This document shows, one piece after another, positions 25,721 to 33,756 of a stretch of DNA of 64,000 nucleotides; position 1 is the stretch's first letter, and every line of letters starts with the position of its first letter. The stretch comes from CALMEH01 sp031409875 (GTDB lineage Bacteria > Acidobacteriota > Blastocatellia > Pyrinomonadales > Pyrinomonadaceae): contig JANNYB010000170.1 in the NCBI GenBank assembly GCA_031409875.1, positions 15,529 through 79,528 on the forward strand, written 5' to 3'. The notes below the pieces were generated by a model. It worked only from the letters and a program-made list of their open reading frames with translations. It did not search any database and was not told the DNA's origin. The position numbers and the translations under genes were made by a program.

Positions 25721-26587
25721 TTACAGACTACTAATAATTTCCTTTATTTTTTCAGCAGTTTGCGCGGGAATTTCAAACGGAAAAAGATGTGAACCTTCGA
25801 GAAAGTGAAAATTAATCGAAAAATATTTTTGCATAAACGAGAGTTTTGCAAGTTCGGCTTCGCGTGAACGATTGCCGCCGACGTAAGTTGTCGGAACTTT
25901 TAATTTCCCGCGCAGTTTCGGCAAATAATGCGGAATTGTGCGATAAATTCGCGCTTCGATTTTCGGGGCAAAGAAAAGTTCCAAACCTTTTTCGCCTTTG
26001 ACAGTTCCGTGTTCGGCATAATCGCGCAAAACGTCTTCGTCAAACGCGGCAAATTTCGGTTTTGCCTTAAAATGCTCAAAAACTTCCGCTTTTGTCTGCC
26101 ACAAATTGCGCCGAAACCGCGTGATTTTTGAAGGCGAATAACGATCAATTAATTTCGTTAATTTCAAAACGCGCAAACCGTAACTGCTTGAACGGCTGAT
26201 TATCGGCGCATCAAGCAAGATTATTTGTTTATAAAGTTCAGGATTTTCAGCCGCGACGAGCAGATGCAAAATTCCGCCTAAGCTGTGTCCGATACCGATA
26301 ATCGGCTGTGAATATCGCGTTTGAAGTTCCGCTTTTAATTCATCTTTGAGCGATTTCCAGCCGTCCGAAACAGGAAATTTCGGATTATGCCCGTGCCGTT
26401 CGATAAAACCGATTTCAAAATCTTCGGCAAGCGCACGGAAAATTTTATTATAAGTTTTAGTAGGAAAACCGTTGGCGTGTGCGAAATGAATGATTTGTTT
26501 GCAAGTCAGAACGGGGAGCGGTAGCGACTCGCCGAATTTCGAGCAGGTCGCTACCGCTTCCTGTTCTGACAGTTTATCTTTAATCAT
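25721..26587 (-). CDS. alpha/beta hydrolase carrying an in-frame REP insertion
   Basis: 288 residues with an alpha/beta-hydrolase fold: oxyanion-region motif HFAHANGFP at about 34-42, nucleophile elbow GIGHSLGG (Ser102), and a candidate catalytic His in LEGSHLFPFE near residue 268. Substrate unknown. Residues 7-28 are encoded exactly by a 66-bp palindromic REP pair (26505-26570), a multiple of three, so the frame is kept; family members normally begin close to the KxIHFAHANGFP segment. The ATG overlaps the end of the GNAT gene by eight bases and no separate ribosome-binding site is seen, so it is probably coupled. Last gene of a five-gene overlapping chain. Confidence 0.85.
   Translation of the reverse strand: MIKDKLSEQEAVATCSKFGESLPLPVLTCKQIIHFAHANGFPTKTYNKIFRALAEDFEIGFIERHGHNPKFPVSDGWKSLKDELKAELQTRYSQPIIGIGHSLGGILHLLVAAENPELYKQIILLDAPIISRSSSYGLRVLKLTKLIDRYSPSKITRFRRNLWQTKAEVFEHFKAKPKFAAFDEDVLRDYAEHGTVKGEKGLELFFAPKIEARIYRTIPHYLPKLRGKLKVPTTYVGGNRSREAELAKLSFMQKYFSINFHFLEGSHLFPFEIPAQTAEKIKEIISSL
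26505..26570. repeat. REP pair inside the alpha/beta hydrolase coding sequence
   Basis: 25-bp arms: GTCAGAACGGGGAGCGGTAG... at 26505-26529 and its near reverse complement at 26546-26570. Same family as the palindrome at 51973-52042. It is 66 bp, exactly 22 codons, and contains no stop in the hydrolase frame. Confidence 0.88.
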
Positions 26588-27077
26588 TGAATCTATTCAG
26601 CAATTCCCAATAGCCGACATCAATCCAACGCCCAAGTTTATAGCCGACTTCACGGAAATGTGCGACTTTTACAAAACCTTTTTTTTCGTGAAATTTGATG
26701 CCCGAATCGTTTGGCAGAGAGATTCCGGCGATGAGTGTGTGAATGTCCGTGTCGGCGAGTTCGTCAAACAATTTCGTGTAAAGCAAAGTTCCGATGCCGC
26801 GCTGTTTGGCGGCGTTTTTGATATAAATCGAAACTTCCGCCGCATATTCAAACGCCTGATAAAGCCGAAACTGCATCGCGCAAGTATAACCGAGAATTTC
26901 GCCGTCTTCTTCCGCCACCAAAAACGGATATTCCGCGCTGATTTCGGCAATTCTTTTGCTCATTTCGTCCGCGCCCAAAGGTTCGGTTTCAAACGTCTGG
27001 TGCGAATTTTTGATGTAATGATTATAAATTTCGGCAATCTGCGCCGCATCTTCTAAATTTACTTTACGAATTTCCAT
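26580..27077 (-). CDS. GNAT N-acetyltransferase, phosphinothricin acetyltransferase-like
   Basis: 165 residues beginning MEIRKVNLEDAAQIAEIYN, the typical first strand/helix of the PAT/Pat-like GNAT family, with the acetyl-CoA loop QRGIGTLLY at about 92-100 and a late FHEKKGFVKVAHFREVGYK segment. The family acetylates small amines such as phosphinothricin or methionine sulfoximine; the real substrate is unknown. ATG 27077 overlaps the HEPN stop as TAATG, so translation is coupled. A longer frame to 27131 is rejected because it runs through the HEPN gene. Confidence 0.85.
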   Translation of the reverse strand: MEIRKVNLEDAAQIAEIYNHYIKNSHQTFETEPLGADEMSKRIAEISAEYPFLVAEEDGEILGYTCAMQFRLYQAFEYAAEVSIYIKNAAKQRGIGTLLYTKLFDELADTDIHTLIAGISLPNDSGIKFHEKKGFVKVAHFREVGYKLGRWIDVGYWELLNRFND

Positions 27078-27466
27078 TATTTTATCGGCAAGCCAAACGA
27101 CTCGCGCACCAAGTTTCTGATTAAACGGCAATGTTTGACGGCTTCTTTGGCATCGGATTTAATTGCTGTTGCTCCGGGGTAACGAAACTCAACCGCAAAA
27201 CTTGAAAGCACCAAGGCTTCGTTTCTCATCGAAATCCAATTCGGTTCAATGGGCAACAAAGCGTTCAGTAATATCTCAAGGTCGTGAATTTTTGCAAATA
27301 AAATTCCCGCATCAAACATTCGGGCTTTCAAGTATTTTTCGGCGCATTGTTGCGCGTGAAAGCAAACCGCATCATAATTTGCATCTTTTGGCACAAGATA
27401 TTCGCGGTTCGTCGTTGCCCAATCGCCTTCAGCTTTTGCAATCCATTCAAGCGTTTTCGGATTCAT
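27077..27466 (-). CDS. HEPN-domain protein (toxin-type partner of the MNT protein)
   Basis: 129 residues with the layout of the PF05168-like HEPN family: four helices, CFHAQQCAEKYLKARM at about 35-50, KIHDLEILL at about 59-67 and EFRYPGA at about 93-99. HEPN proteins paired with minimal nucleotidyltransferases are usually RNases or related toxins; this one lacks an obvious R-x4-H-x-Y motif. ATG 27466 overlaps the MNT gene by 20 bases, with GGCAGAG upstream. The pair is wedged between a dehydrogenase and an acetyltransferase gene. Confidence 0.85.
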   Translation of the reverse strand: MNPKTLEWIAKAEGDWATTNREYLVPKDANYDAVCFHAQQCAEKYLKARMFDAGILFAKIHDLEILLNALLPIEPNWISMRNEALVLSSFAVEFRYPGATAIKSDAKEAVKHCRLIRNLVRESFGLPIK

Positions 27467-27767
27467 ATAAAACTCTGCCTTTTTCAATAATTTCCTTAAA
27501 AAAGAAGTCGCCCGAATTAAGAATTTCCGTAACTTGTGTCGGAGTTCTGGCTAACAAATCAAGCGGCATTTTGGGATAAATTTTTTTCCTAATCTTAATT
27601 GCCTGTTCAACGCCACGTCCTTCAAACGGCATAATTACCAACAAATCAACGTCCGAATCTTCCGTCGGTTTGCCGTAAGCGTAAGAGCCGAAAAGAATCA
27701 CTTTTTCGGGCTGAAAATTTTCGACAATCTGGCGGCACAAGTCTTTGATTTTAGCGTTTATGGTCAT
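27447..27767 (-). CDS. MNT-type minimal nucleotidyltransferase (antitoxin-like)
   Basis: 106 residues. GSYAYGKPTEDSDVDLLV is the complete nucleotidyltransferase signature (GS, D-x-D), and PLDLLA supplies the third acidic residue. MntA proteins of HEPN/MNT modules neutralise the HEPN partner by adding AMP. Its start overlaps the stop of the acyl-CoA dehydrogenase gene by four bases and its end overlaps the HEPN gene by 20, a very tight arrangement for a toxin-antitoxin module. Confidence 0.9.
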   Translation of the reverse strand: MTINAKIKDLCRQIVENFQPEKVILFGSYAYGKPTEDSDVDLLVIMPFEGRGVEQAIKIRKKIYPKMPLDLLARTPTQVTEILNSGDFFFKEIIEKGRVLYESENA

Positions 27768-28957
27768 CCAAGTTTATTTAACTCCATTTTGGCGATTGAT
27801 TCAAGATGAACTTCGTCCGGTCCGTCGGCAAGTCGCAAACTTCGGGCATAAATCCAAAAAGTTGCGAGCGGAAAATCTTGGCAAACGCCGCCGCCGCCGT
27901 AGGTTTGAATGGCGCGATCAATGATTTGCAAAGCCATCTGCGGCGCAATTGCTTTTATCATCGCAATTTCCCGACGCGCTTCTTTGTTACCGAAATTATC
28001 CATCATCCACGCGGTTTTCAAAACTAAAAGTCGGGCTTGCTCAATTGCCAAACGCGCTTCGCTAATCCATTGCCGCACAACACCTTGCGCGGCAATCGGC
28101 TTACCAAAAGCCGTGCGCGATTTCGCTCTTTCACACATCAATTCGAGCGCACGTTCGGCAACGCCAATCAAGCGCATACAATGATGAACTCTGCCCGGAC
28201 CTAATCTTCCTTGTGCGATTTCAAAGCCGCGACCGATCCCGAGCAAAAGATTTGAAGCCGGAACGCGCACATTTGTAAAAGTAATTTCCGCGTGTCCGTT
28301 TGGCGCGTCGTCGTAACCGAAAACATTCAAAATGCGTTCAACTTTTACGCCTTCCGCGTCCATCGGCACTAAAATCATTGATTGTTGCAAATGTTTCGGC
28401 GCATTTTCATCGGTTTTGCCCATAAAAATCGAGAGTTTGCAACGCGCATCGCCCGCGCCGGTTGACCACCATTTGCGCCCGTTAAGAATGTATTCGTCGC
28501 CGTCGCGCAAAATGGATGCACAAATATTTGTCGCGTCCGACGAAGCAACTTCCGGCTCGGTCATCGAAAAACACGAACGGATTTCGCCGTTTAAAAGCGG
28601 TTTCAGCCAAGTTTCTTTCTGTTCGGAAGTTCCATAACGCTCAAGAACTTCCATATTTCCGGTGTCGGGCGCAGAACAATTAAAAACCTCGCTCGCCCAA
28701 GTAACTCTGCCCATAATTTCGGCAAGCGGCGCATATTCGAGATTGGTTAAGCTGGAAACTTCGGGCAAAAACAAATTCCAAAGTCCTTCAGTTTTTGCTT
28801 TTTCTTTAAGTTTTTCAATCAATTCGAGCGGTTGCCATCTGTCGCCCGAATTTATTTCTTCGTGGTAAGCGTTTTCGTTCGGATAAATATGAGCGTCCAT
28901 AAAATCGGACAGACGTTTTTGCAGTTCGCGGGTTTTCGCGGAATATTCAAAATTCAT
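27764..28957 (-). CDS. acyl-CoA dehydrogenase (ACAD10/11- or LvaC-like)
   Basis: 397 residues, the full length of FAD-dependent acyl-CoA dehydrogenases. The middle has CFSMTEPEVASSDATNI and YILNGRKWWSTGA, and the C-terminal half has GRVHHCMRLIG and IQTYGGGGVCQDFPL. These are characteristic of the ACAD10/ACAD11 branch, whose members act on 4-hydroxyacyl-CoA derivatives together with an APH-like kinase. Such a kinase-like gene is present about 13 kb away (42281). Position of the base: not assigned. First gene of the overlapping chain; no strong ribosome-binding site seen. Confidence 0.9.
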   Translation of the reverse strand: MNFEYSAKTRELQKRLSDFMDAHIYPNENAYHEEINSGDRWQPLELIEKLKEKAKTEGLWNLFLPEVSSLTNLEYAPLAEIMGRVTWASEVFNCSAPDTGNMEVLERYGTSEQKETWLKPLLNGEIRSCFSMTEPEVASSDATNICASILRDGDEYILNGRKWWSTGAGDARCKLSIFMGKTDENAPKHLQQSMILVPMDAEGVKVERILNVFGYDDAPNGHAEITFTNVRVPASNLLLGIGRGFEIAQGRLGPGRVHHCMRLIGVAERALELMCERAKSRTAFGKPIAAQGVVRQWISEARLAIEQARLLVLKTAWMMDNFGNKEARREIAMIKAIAPQMALQIIDRAIQTYGGGGVCQDFPLATFWIYARSLRLADGPDEVHLESIAKMELNKLG

Positions 28958-29015
28958 ATTTTGGTATTTTGATATAGAAATCGTTTAGATTCAATTCGAC
29001 AAAGTTCAGAGTAAC

Positions 29016-29176
29016 AATAATTGGAGCGCGGGCATCTCTGCCCGACGCGCGTTCAAGGCTTTGCGAGAACAGGCGCGAAAACGCCGCACATTAAATCAAC
29101 TCGATTTAATGTGCGGCGTTTCCCGTTCTTGCTTCGCTCGAACGGGCGGGCAGAGATGCCCGCGCTCCAATTATTA
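29016..29176. repeat. two-layer inverted repeat, 161 bp
   Basis: Outer arms of 30 bases (TAATAATTGGAGCGCGGGCA... and its complement at 29147-29176) enclose an inner palindrome of AAACGCCGCACATTAAATC and its complement (29079-29120). The right arm contains the stop codon of the beta-helix gene. A GTTCAGAGTAAC just left of it resembles the outer arm of the compound repeat superfamily. Confidence 0.85.
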
Positions 29177-32109
29177 CGGCACAAACGCGCTCGGAGTCGG
29201 AATATCTGCGGCGATGCCGAATTGTTGAATCAGCGTTCCGGCAGTTGACCTTTGAATGAACCAAGTGAAATTTGACGGACGGTAAACTCCTGCGTCAAAT
29301 TTGCCGTCGCCGTCGTAATCTCCGGCAACAGGTGTGTCGCCGTTTGCGCCGAATGGAAACGCAAAGAATGTTGAATCTTCGCTTCTCAAAACAAACCAGT
29401 TGCCGTTTGAAGGACGGAAGAAAGCGACATCGGCTTTGCCGTCTCCGGTGTAGTCGGCGGGAACGATTTTGTCGGAAGTTGTGCCGAATTGCAGGGCAAA
29501 GGTCGAGCCGTTTGTCGAGCGATTTATCCACCATTCGGCGGGTGCGGGACGGAAAATCGAGATGTCGGTTTTGTTGTCGCCGTCGTAGTCGAACGGAGCG
29601 CGGACGCTGAGAACGCTTGTGGCTTGATTTATCGTGTAAGTTTGTCCGGCGATGGTCAGACTTCCGCTTCTCGCGCTTCCGGTGTTGGCGGCGAAAGTTA
29701 TATTGACCGTGCCGTTGCCGTTGTCGCTTGAGCCGGAATTTATCGTAATCCAACTTGTCGAAGTCGTTGCCGTCCAAGCGCATCCGGCGGTAGTCGTAAC
29801 GCCCACATTCAAATTACTGCTCGTTGCCGGAACTGTCTGCGGCGAAGCGGGCGATAATGTGTAACTGCACGCACCGTCATCGTTGTTAATTGTGCCGATG
29901 GCTTGATTGTCGGCAATCGTCGCGCCGTTGGCGTTCAACAGATTGACGAAGAAAGTTTCGTTCGGTTCGTTCGTCGTGTCGCCGTTGACAGGAATCGTAA
30001 TGGTTTTGCTTGTTTCGCCGCCGTTGAAGGTCAAGGTAGTTGGTAAAGCGACTGCCGAATAATCTGTCGGTGCGGTGGCTGTGCCGTCAGCCGTTTGGTA
30101 AGCGACCGTAACGGACGAGCCGGAAGCGGCGGAAAGCGAAACGGTGAAAGTGAAATTGCTCGTTCCCGCATTGCCTTCGTTTAGCGAAACGTCAGAAATG
30201 GAAACGGTCGGCGCGGCGGGCGGAGCGGTTTGGGCTTCAAACGCGCCGATGTCTGCGCCGTCTGAAATATTTGTGTCGGGCAAATCAAACGGACGCTGGC
30301 TGCCGCGCTGGTCGGTGGTTGTGCCGGAACTTTGCCCCGCGTCAAGCGCCGGACTGCCCGCGAAAAGAGTGTGCGTCTGCGTAGTGCCACCATTGAGCGC
30401 AAGCGGGGCGAACCGTGGCGCAAGCGGCGATGATCCCGTGCCGAATTGGTCGCCCGTTTGGTTGAAAGTTACGTTGCTGCGATTGCCGATGAGGTTGAAG
30501 CCGTTTGATGTGATGCCCGTGCCGCCGCTGGCAACGACATCCGGCTGAGTGGCGTTGCCCACATTGCCCGCGATGATGCTGTTGCGGATGGTGAAGGTGC
30601 CGCCGCTTCTCAACACACCACTCGCGCTGCTTGATCCCGCCGCTGAATTGTTCGTGATTGTGCTGTTGATGATTGTGTTGGTGTTGTTATTGGTATCCGA
30701 AAGGATGCCGCCGCCGTTACCGATTCCACTGGTCGCACGATTATCGCGGATCGTCGAATTGGTGACGATTAGCCTACCGCTATTGTCTATTCCACCGCCC
30801 GTGAAAACGCCGTTTGCTGTATTGCCCGAAATAGTGGAGTTCGTCACAGTCATTACGGTATTAGCAGCACTCCGAATGCCGCCGCCAAAACCGGCTGACG
30901 TATTGCCGGAGATGGTCGAGTTCGTTACTGTCAACGAGCCGCTGTTAAAAATGCCGCCACCACTTCCGCCGCCTGATGCACCGGTTGACGTATTATTGCT
31001 GAACGTGCAATTCGTGAAAACTCCGTCGGCGAATGCCAAACTAACCCCGCCGCCGTTGCCCGCCGTGTTGCCGGTAACGTGAACATTGGTCAGCGTCAGA
31101 TGGCTAAAGAATAAAATGCCGCCGCCGGCATCGCTGCTGCTCACGTTGCCGCCCGTGATGGTCATTCCGCTGATGGCGACTCCGAGCGTTGCCAATTGAT
31201 TTATGTTGAAGATGCGAAAGTCCGCCGCCGCATTGAAATCGCGCCGGACGGTCAGCAGATTCGCGCCCGTGCCTTGGATCGTGATACCCGGCATTTTCCG
31301 TAACTTGCCACGAATCGCCGGGTCAGCAGATTCGCGCCCGTGCCTTGGATCGTGATACTGCGCGTGATGGTGGGCAGAGCGGTCAGCAGATTGATGGTCT
31401 GAGGCGTGTTGAACAGCGACGAGAAATTTATCAAATCGCCGTTCTGCGCCAGCGTGATGGCATCGCGCAAACTTCCTCCGCCTGAATCGTTGGTGTTCGT
31501 AACGGTGAAAACTTGCGGCACGGTGAATACCAAATCCCAGCCTAGCGCAATACTGCCTACGTCTTGGGTCGCATCGTCAACAACGTAAAGACTCCAAATA
31601 CCGTTCGGATTTGTTCCGTTAAAAACAAATAAATCGGCAGGAGCATCGGTCAACGCGCCGGGACCGGGCGCGGGAAATGTGTCGGTGAAAACATTGCTGC
31701 CGTTTTGGTAATTCGCCGGACGAAACGTGTTAGTAGTCAGCGCAGTCGCGTCCGGTATCGGAGTCGGTGCCGTCTGAGCAAAGATAAAGGTTTGGTTCGT
31801 TACCGGCAAATTGCCGCCCGCGTCCGACATCAAAACCGCCCTCTGCCCTTGTGGACCAACCAGAATGATGTCAACGTCATCGGGAAAAGTGTGCGAGAAA
31901 TTGTTCAGTGTAACTCTCATCCGCGTGAACGCACTAACGCCGCTGACGCTGATGTTTGAAGGATACACCGAAGCATTCCCGTTGTCGTTTATGGTGATCG
32001 GCGCATTATTATTCGAAAAAAACTGATTCGTCGCATCCTGCGCCGATGTTTCAATTGCAAATAAACCCGCCATAAAAATAACCGCAATAATTAAATTTCT
32101 CTTCAACAT
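29174..32109 (-). pseudogene. secreted P-domain/beta-helix/Calx-beta/BACON/FG-GAP protein split by a 71-bp duplication
   Basis: Two adjoining frames make one protein. The first (32109 to about 31252) has a signal peptide (1-24), a P-domain (about 30-190) and the start of a parallel beta-helix, and runs out of frame at TGANLLTRRF. The second continues the beta-helix (many ITNSTISGNT-type turns), then a Calx-beta domain, a BACON domain (WTATTSTSWITINSGSS) and three FG-GAP units ending DIPTPSAFVP. At the junction a stretch of about 36 bp occurs twice, 71 bp apart; removing 71 bp gives one 954-residue frame. A recent mutation, phase-variable allele or assembly error are all possible. The intact protein would be extracellular. 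Confidence 0.85.
31251..31357. repeat. direct duplication that breaks the beta-helix gene
   Basis: GTCAGCAGATTCGCGCCCGT and the next 16 bases occur at 31251-31286 and again from 31322, an offset of 71 bp. The 35 bases between the copies begin CCGGC and end GCCGG. 71 is not a multiple of three. Confidence 0.92.
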
Positions 32110-32127
32110 AATTTTTCTCTACTGTTT

Positions 32128-32195
32128 TGAGTCCTGCCTTTAGGCGGCTTTTCCGCCGCGCTTCGCTGGCGGTTGCCGCCTAAAGGCGGGACTCA
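32128..32195. repeat. compound inverted repeat, 68 bp, supplies a stop codon
   Basis: TGAGTCCTGCCTTTAGGCGG ... CCGCCTAAAGGCGGGACTCA around a CCGCCGCGCTTCGCTGGCGG core. On the minus strand the CTTTAG of the right arm is read as Leu-stop by the receiver gene that ends at 32180. Confidence 0.9.
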
Positions 32196-32536
32196 GAACT
32201 CAATAAAACATTTTCCAATTCAAATAAATTTCTTTTCAAAACAAACCCGCACGCGCCAGCCGCAAATGCTTCTTGGCGCAATTCTTCGCTGTCAAAAGTC
32301 GTAACCATACAAATCTGCGCTCGCGGGAATTCGGCAATGATGCGGCGCGTGGCAGAAATGCCGTCCGTTTCCGCCATCTGCCAATCCATCAAAACCCAAT
32401 CGGGCAGGTGCTTCTCATAAAGCGAAAGAGCCTGACTTCCATCGGTGCATTCATAAATCTTTTCAAACTTATGCCCGATAAAATCAGCCATCATCCGCCG
32501 CATCTTGGCGTTGTCTTCGACAATTAACGCTTTCAT
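32180..32536 (-). CDS. stand-alone response regulator receiver (CheY-like)
   Basis: 118 residues, a single receiver domain: acidic pair Glu7/Asp8 (IVEDN), phospho-acceptor Asp51 (VLMDWQM), conserved Thr near 80 (VTTFDS) and Lys near 101 (VLKRN). No output domain. The C-terminal SSESRL and stop are encoded by an arm of a compound repeat, so the natural end may have been replaced. Lies downstream of a LuxR-type regulator and a broken sensor kinase; probably takes phosphate from that or another kinase. Confidence 0.88.
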   Translation of the reverse strand: MKALIVEDNAKMRRMMADFIGHKFEKIYECTDGSQALSLYEKHLPDWVLMDWQMAETDGISATRRIIAEFPRAQICMVTTFDSEELRQEAFAAGACGFVLKRNLFELENVLLSSESRL

Positions 32537-32620
32537 TGATTACAAGAATATTGCAGTTTGAAGGTTACGGATATTGCGGTTTCCAAGTATTTTTTATACT
32601 TGGTAGCAAGTATTTTTTCG

Positions 32621-32648
32621 ATTTGCAATTTGCAATTTGCGATTTGCG
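32621..32648. repeat. heptamer STRR, ATTTGCA/ATTTGCG x4
   Basis: Four tandem heptamers (two ATTTGCA, two ATTTGCG) in the gap upstream of the receiver gene. Confidence 0.85.
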
Positions 32649-32674
32649 ATTGCTTCCGTCGCTGAAGGCGACCA

Positions 32675-32823
32675 ACATTATAGCCCAGCGAGAATCGCTG
32701 GGTAAGGCAGCAAGATTTTCCGTCGCTGAAGGCGACGAACATAATTAGCAACGATTGTTCGTCGCCTTCAGCGACGAGCATTTGACGCAATCTAACCCAG
32801 CGATTCTCGCTGGGCTATAATGT
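32675..32823. repeat. nested inverted repeat with GTCGCTGAAGGCGAC hairpins
   Basis: Outer arms of 29 bases (ACATTATAGCCCAGCGAGAA... at 32675-32703 and its exact complement at 32795-32823) enclose an inner pair, GTCGCTGAAGGCGACGAAC (32722-32740) and its complement (32757-32775). A further GTCGCTGAAGGCGAC lies at 32658-32672. The 323-base gap between the two regulator genes is almost wholly made of this and the STRR. Confidence 0.9.
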
Positions 32824-32859
32824 TTGTCGCCGTTGGCGACGTTAATGGTTGAAACTTTT

Positions 32860-33513
32860 TTAATGCAATTCAGATTTGTGTTTTAAGGCGAATCTCAATA
32901 GGGCGTAACTGCCTTTGAGTTCTAATTTGCGGCAAATGTTTTGGCGGTGTTTTTCAACCGTTGTCGGGCTGATGAAAAGTTCGTCAGCGATTTCTTTGGT
33001 CGTGCGGTCGTCGGCAATCATTTTCAAAATGCGTCTTTCCGAGCGCGTCAGGTCATTGATACTTACTTTTTTTTCGCTCAAACTAAGTGAGCGGCGTTGG
33101 CGATTGATGAGAAAAGTCGTCAGCGCGGAACTCGCGTAATATTGACTTTTGGCAACGGTTTTGATGCAACTGATTATTTCAGAAAGCGCACTCTGTTTCA
33201 AAACAAAACCTTTCGCGCCGAGGTCAATCGCTTCGTTAAACATAATCTCGTCTTGGTGAATCGTCAGAAAAATAATCTCCGTTGCAAGATTTTGCTCACT
33301 CACGGCGCGGGCAACCGCAAAGCCGTCCATTTCGGGCATATCAATATCGAGAACGGCGATGTTTGGCGCAAATTTGATAATCGCGTCGAGTGCCGCTCGT
33401 CCATGTTCGGCTTCGGCGAGAATCGTTATATCTTTTGCCGTCTCAATCGTCTGCCGCAAACCTTGACGCACAATCGGATGATCATCGGCGATGATGATGG
33501 TTATTTCGTTCAT
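32860..33513 (-). CDS. NarL/FixJ-family two-component response regulator
   Basis: 217 residues: receiver domain at 1-120 with Asp10/Asp11 and phospho-acceptor Asp56 (AVLDIDMPEMDG), then a LuxR-type helix-turn-helix at about 150-210 (LTRSERRILKMIADDRTTKE, FISPTTVEKHRQNICRKL). A DNA-binding transcription regulator activated by phosphorylation. The natural partner would be the histidine kinase encoded upstream (33757-35480), which appears disrupted, so this regulator may be orphaned. Confidence 0.92.
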   Translation of the reverse strand: MNEITIIIADDHPIVRQGLRQTIETAKDITILAEAEHGRAALDAIIKFAPNIAVLDIDMPEMDGFAVARAVSEQNLATEIIFLTIHQDEIMFNEAIDLGAKGFVLKQSALSEIISCIKTVAKSQYYASSALTTFLINRQRRSLSLSEKKVSINDLTRSERRILKMIADDRTTKEIADELFISPTTVEKHRQNICRKLELKGSYALLRFALKHKSELH

Positions 33514-33521
33514 AATTTTTT

Positions 33522-33747
33522 ATTTACAGGGATGAAAGGGATGAAAGGGATAATTTTAAAACTTATAAATTCTAACGGCTTTGTTGCACAAATAACATTT
33601 GTCTTTTCAACAACTTGCGATTTTGAATGTGATGAAAATAGCGAAAAATCACATTTCCAGTTTTCGTAAATTACTCAAAACACAGAAGTAATTTGTGCAA
33701 CAACGCCAATTCTAACCATCCTTTTCATCCCTTTTATCCCTGTAAAT
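33522..33747. repeat. nested inverted repeat with GGGATGAAA nonamers
   Basis: Left arm at 33522-33551 carries AGGGATGAAAGGGATGAAAG (9-base period); the right arm at 33722-33747 is its imperfect complement. Inside is a second pair, GTTGCACAAATA near 33581 and TAATTTGTGCAAC near 33690. Fills the gap between the response regulator and the kinase pseudogene. Confidence 0.75.
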
Positions 33748-33756
33748 AATCTTCTT

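Noticed and set aside
30549..31082. Plus-strand Leu/Pro-rich frame that looks membrane-like
   Set aside because: Antisense of the beta-helix repeats; hydrophobicity is a codon artefact of the Asn/Thr-rich strand.
31174..31294. ATG at 31294 as a genuine start of a separate 706-aa protein
   Set aside because: It lies within the duplicated segment, has no signal peptide, and fuses with the upstream frame when the 71 bp are removed.
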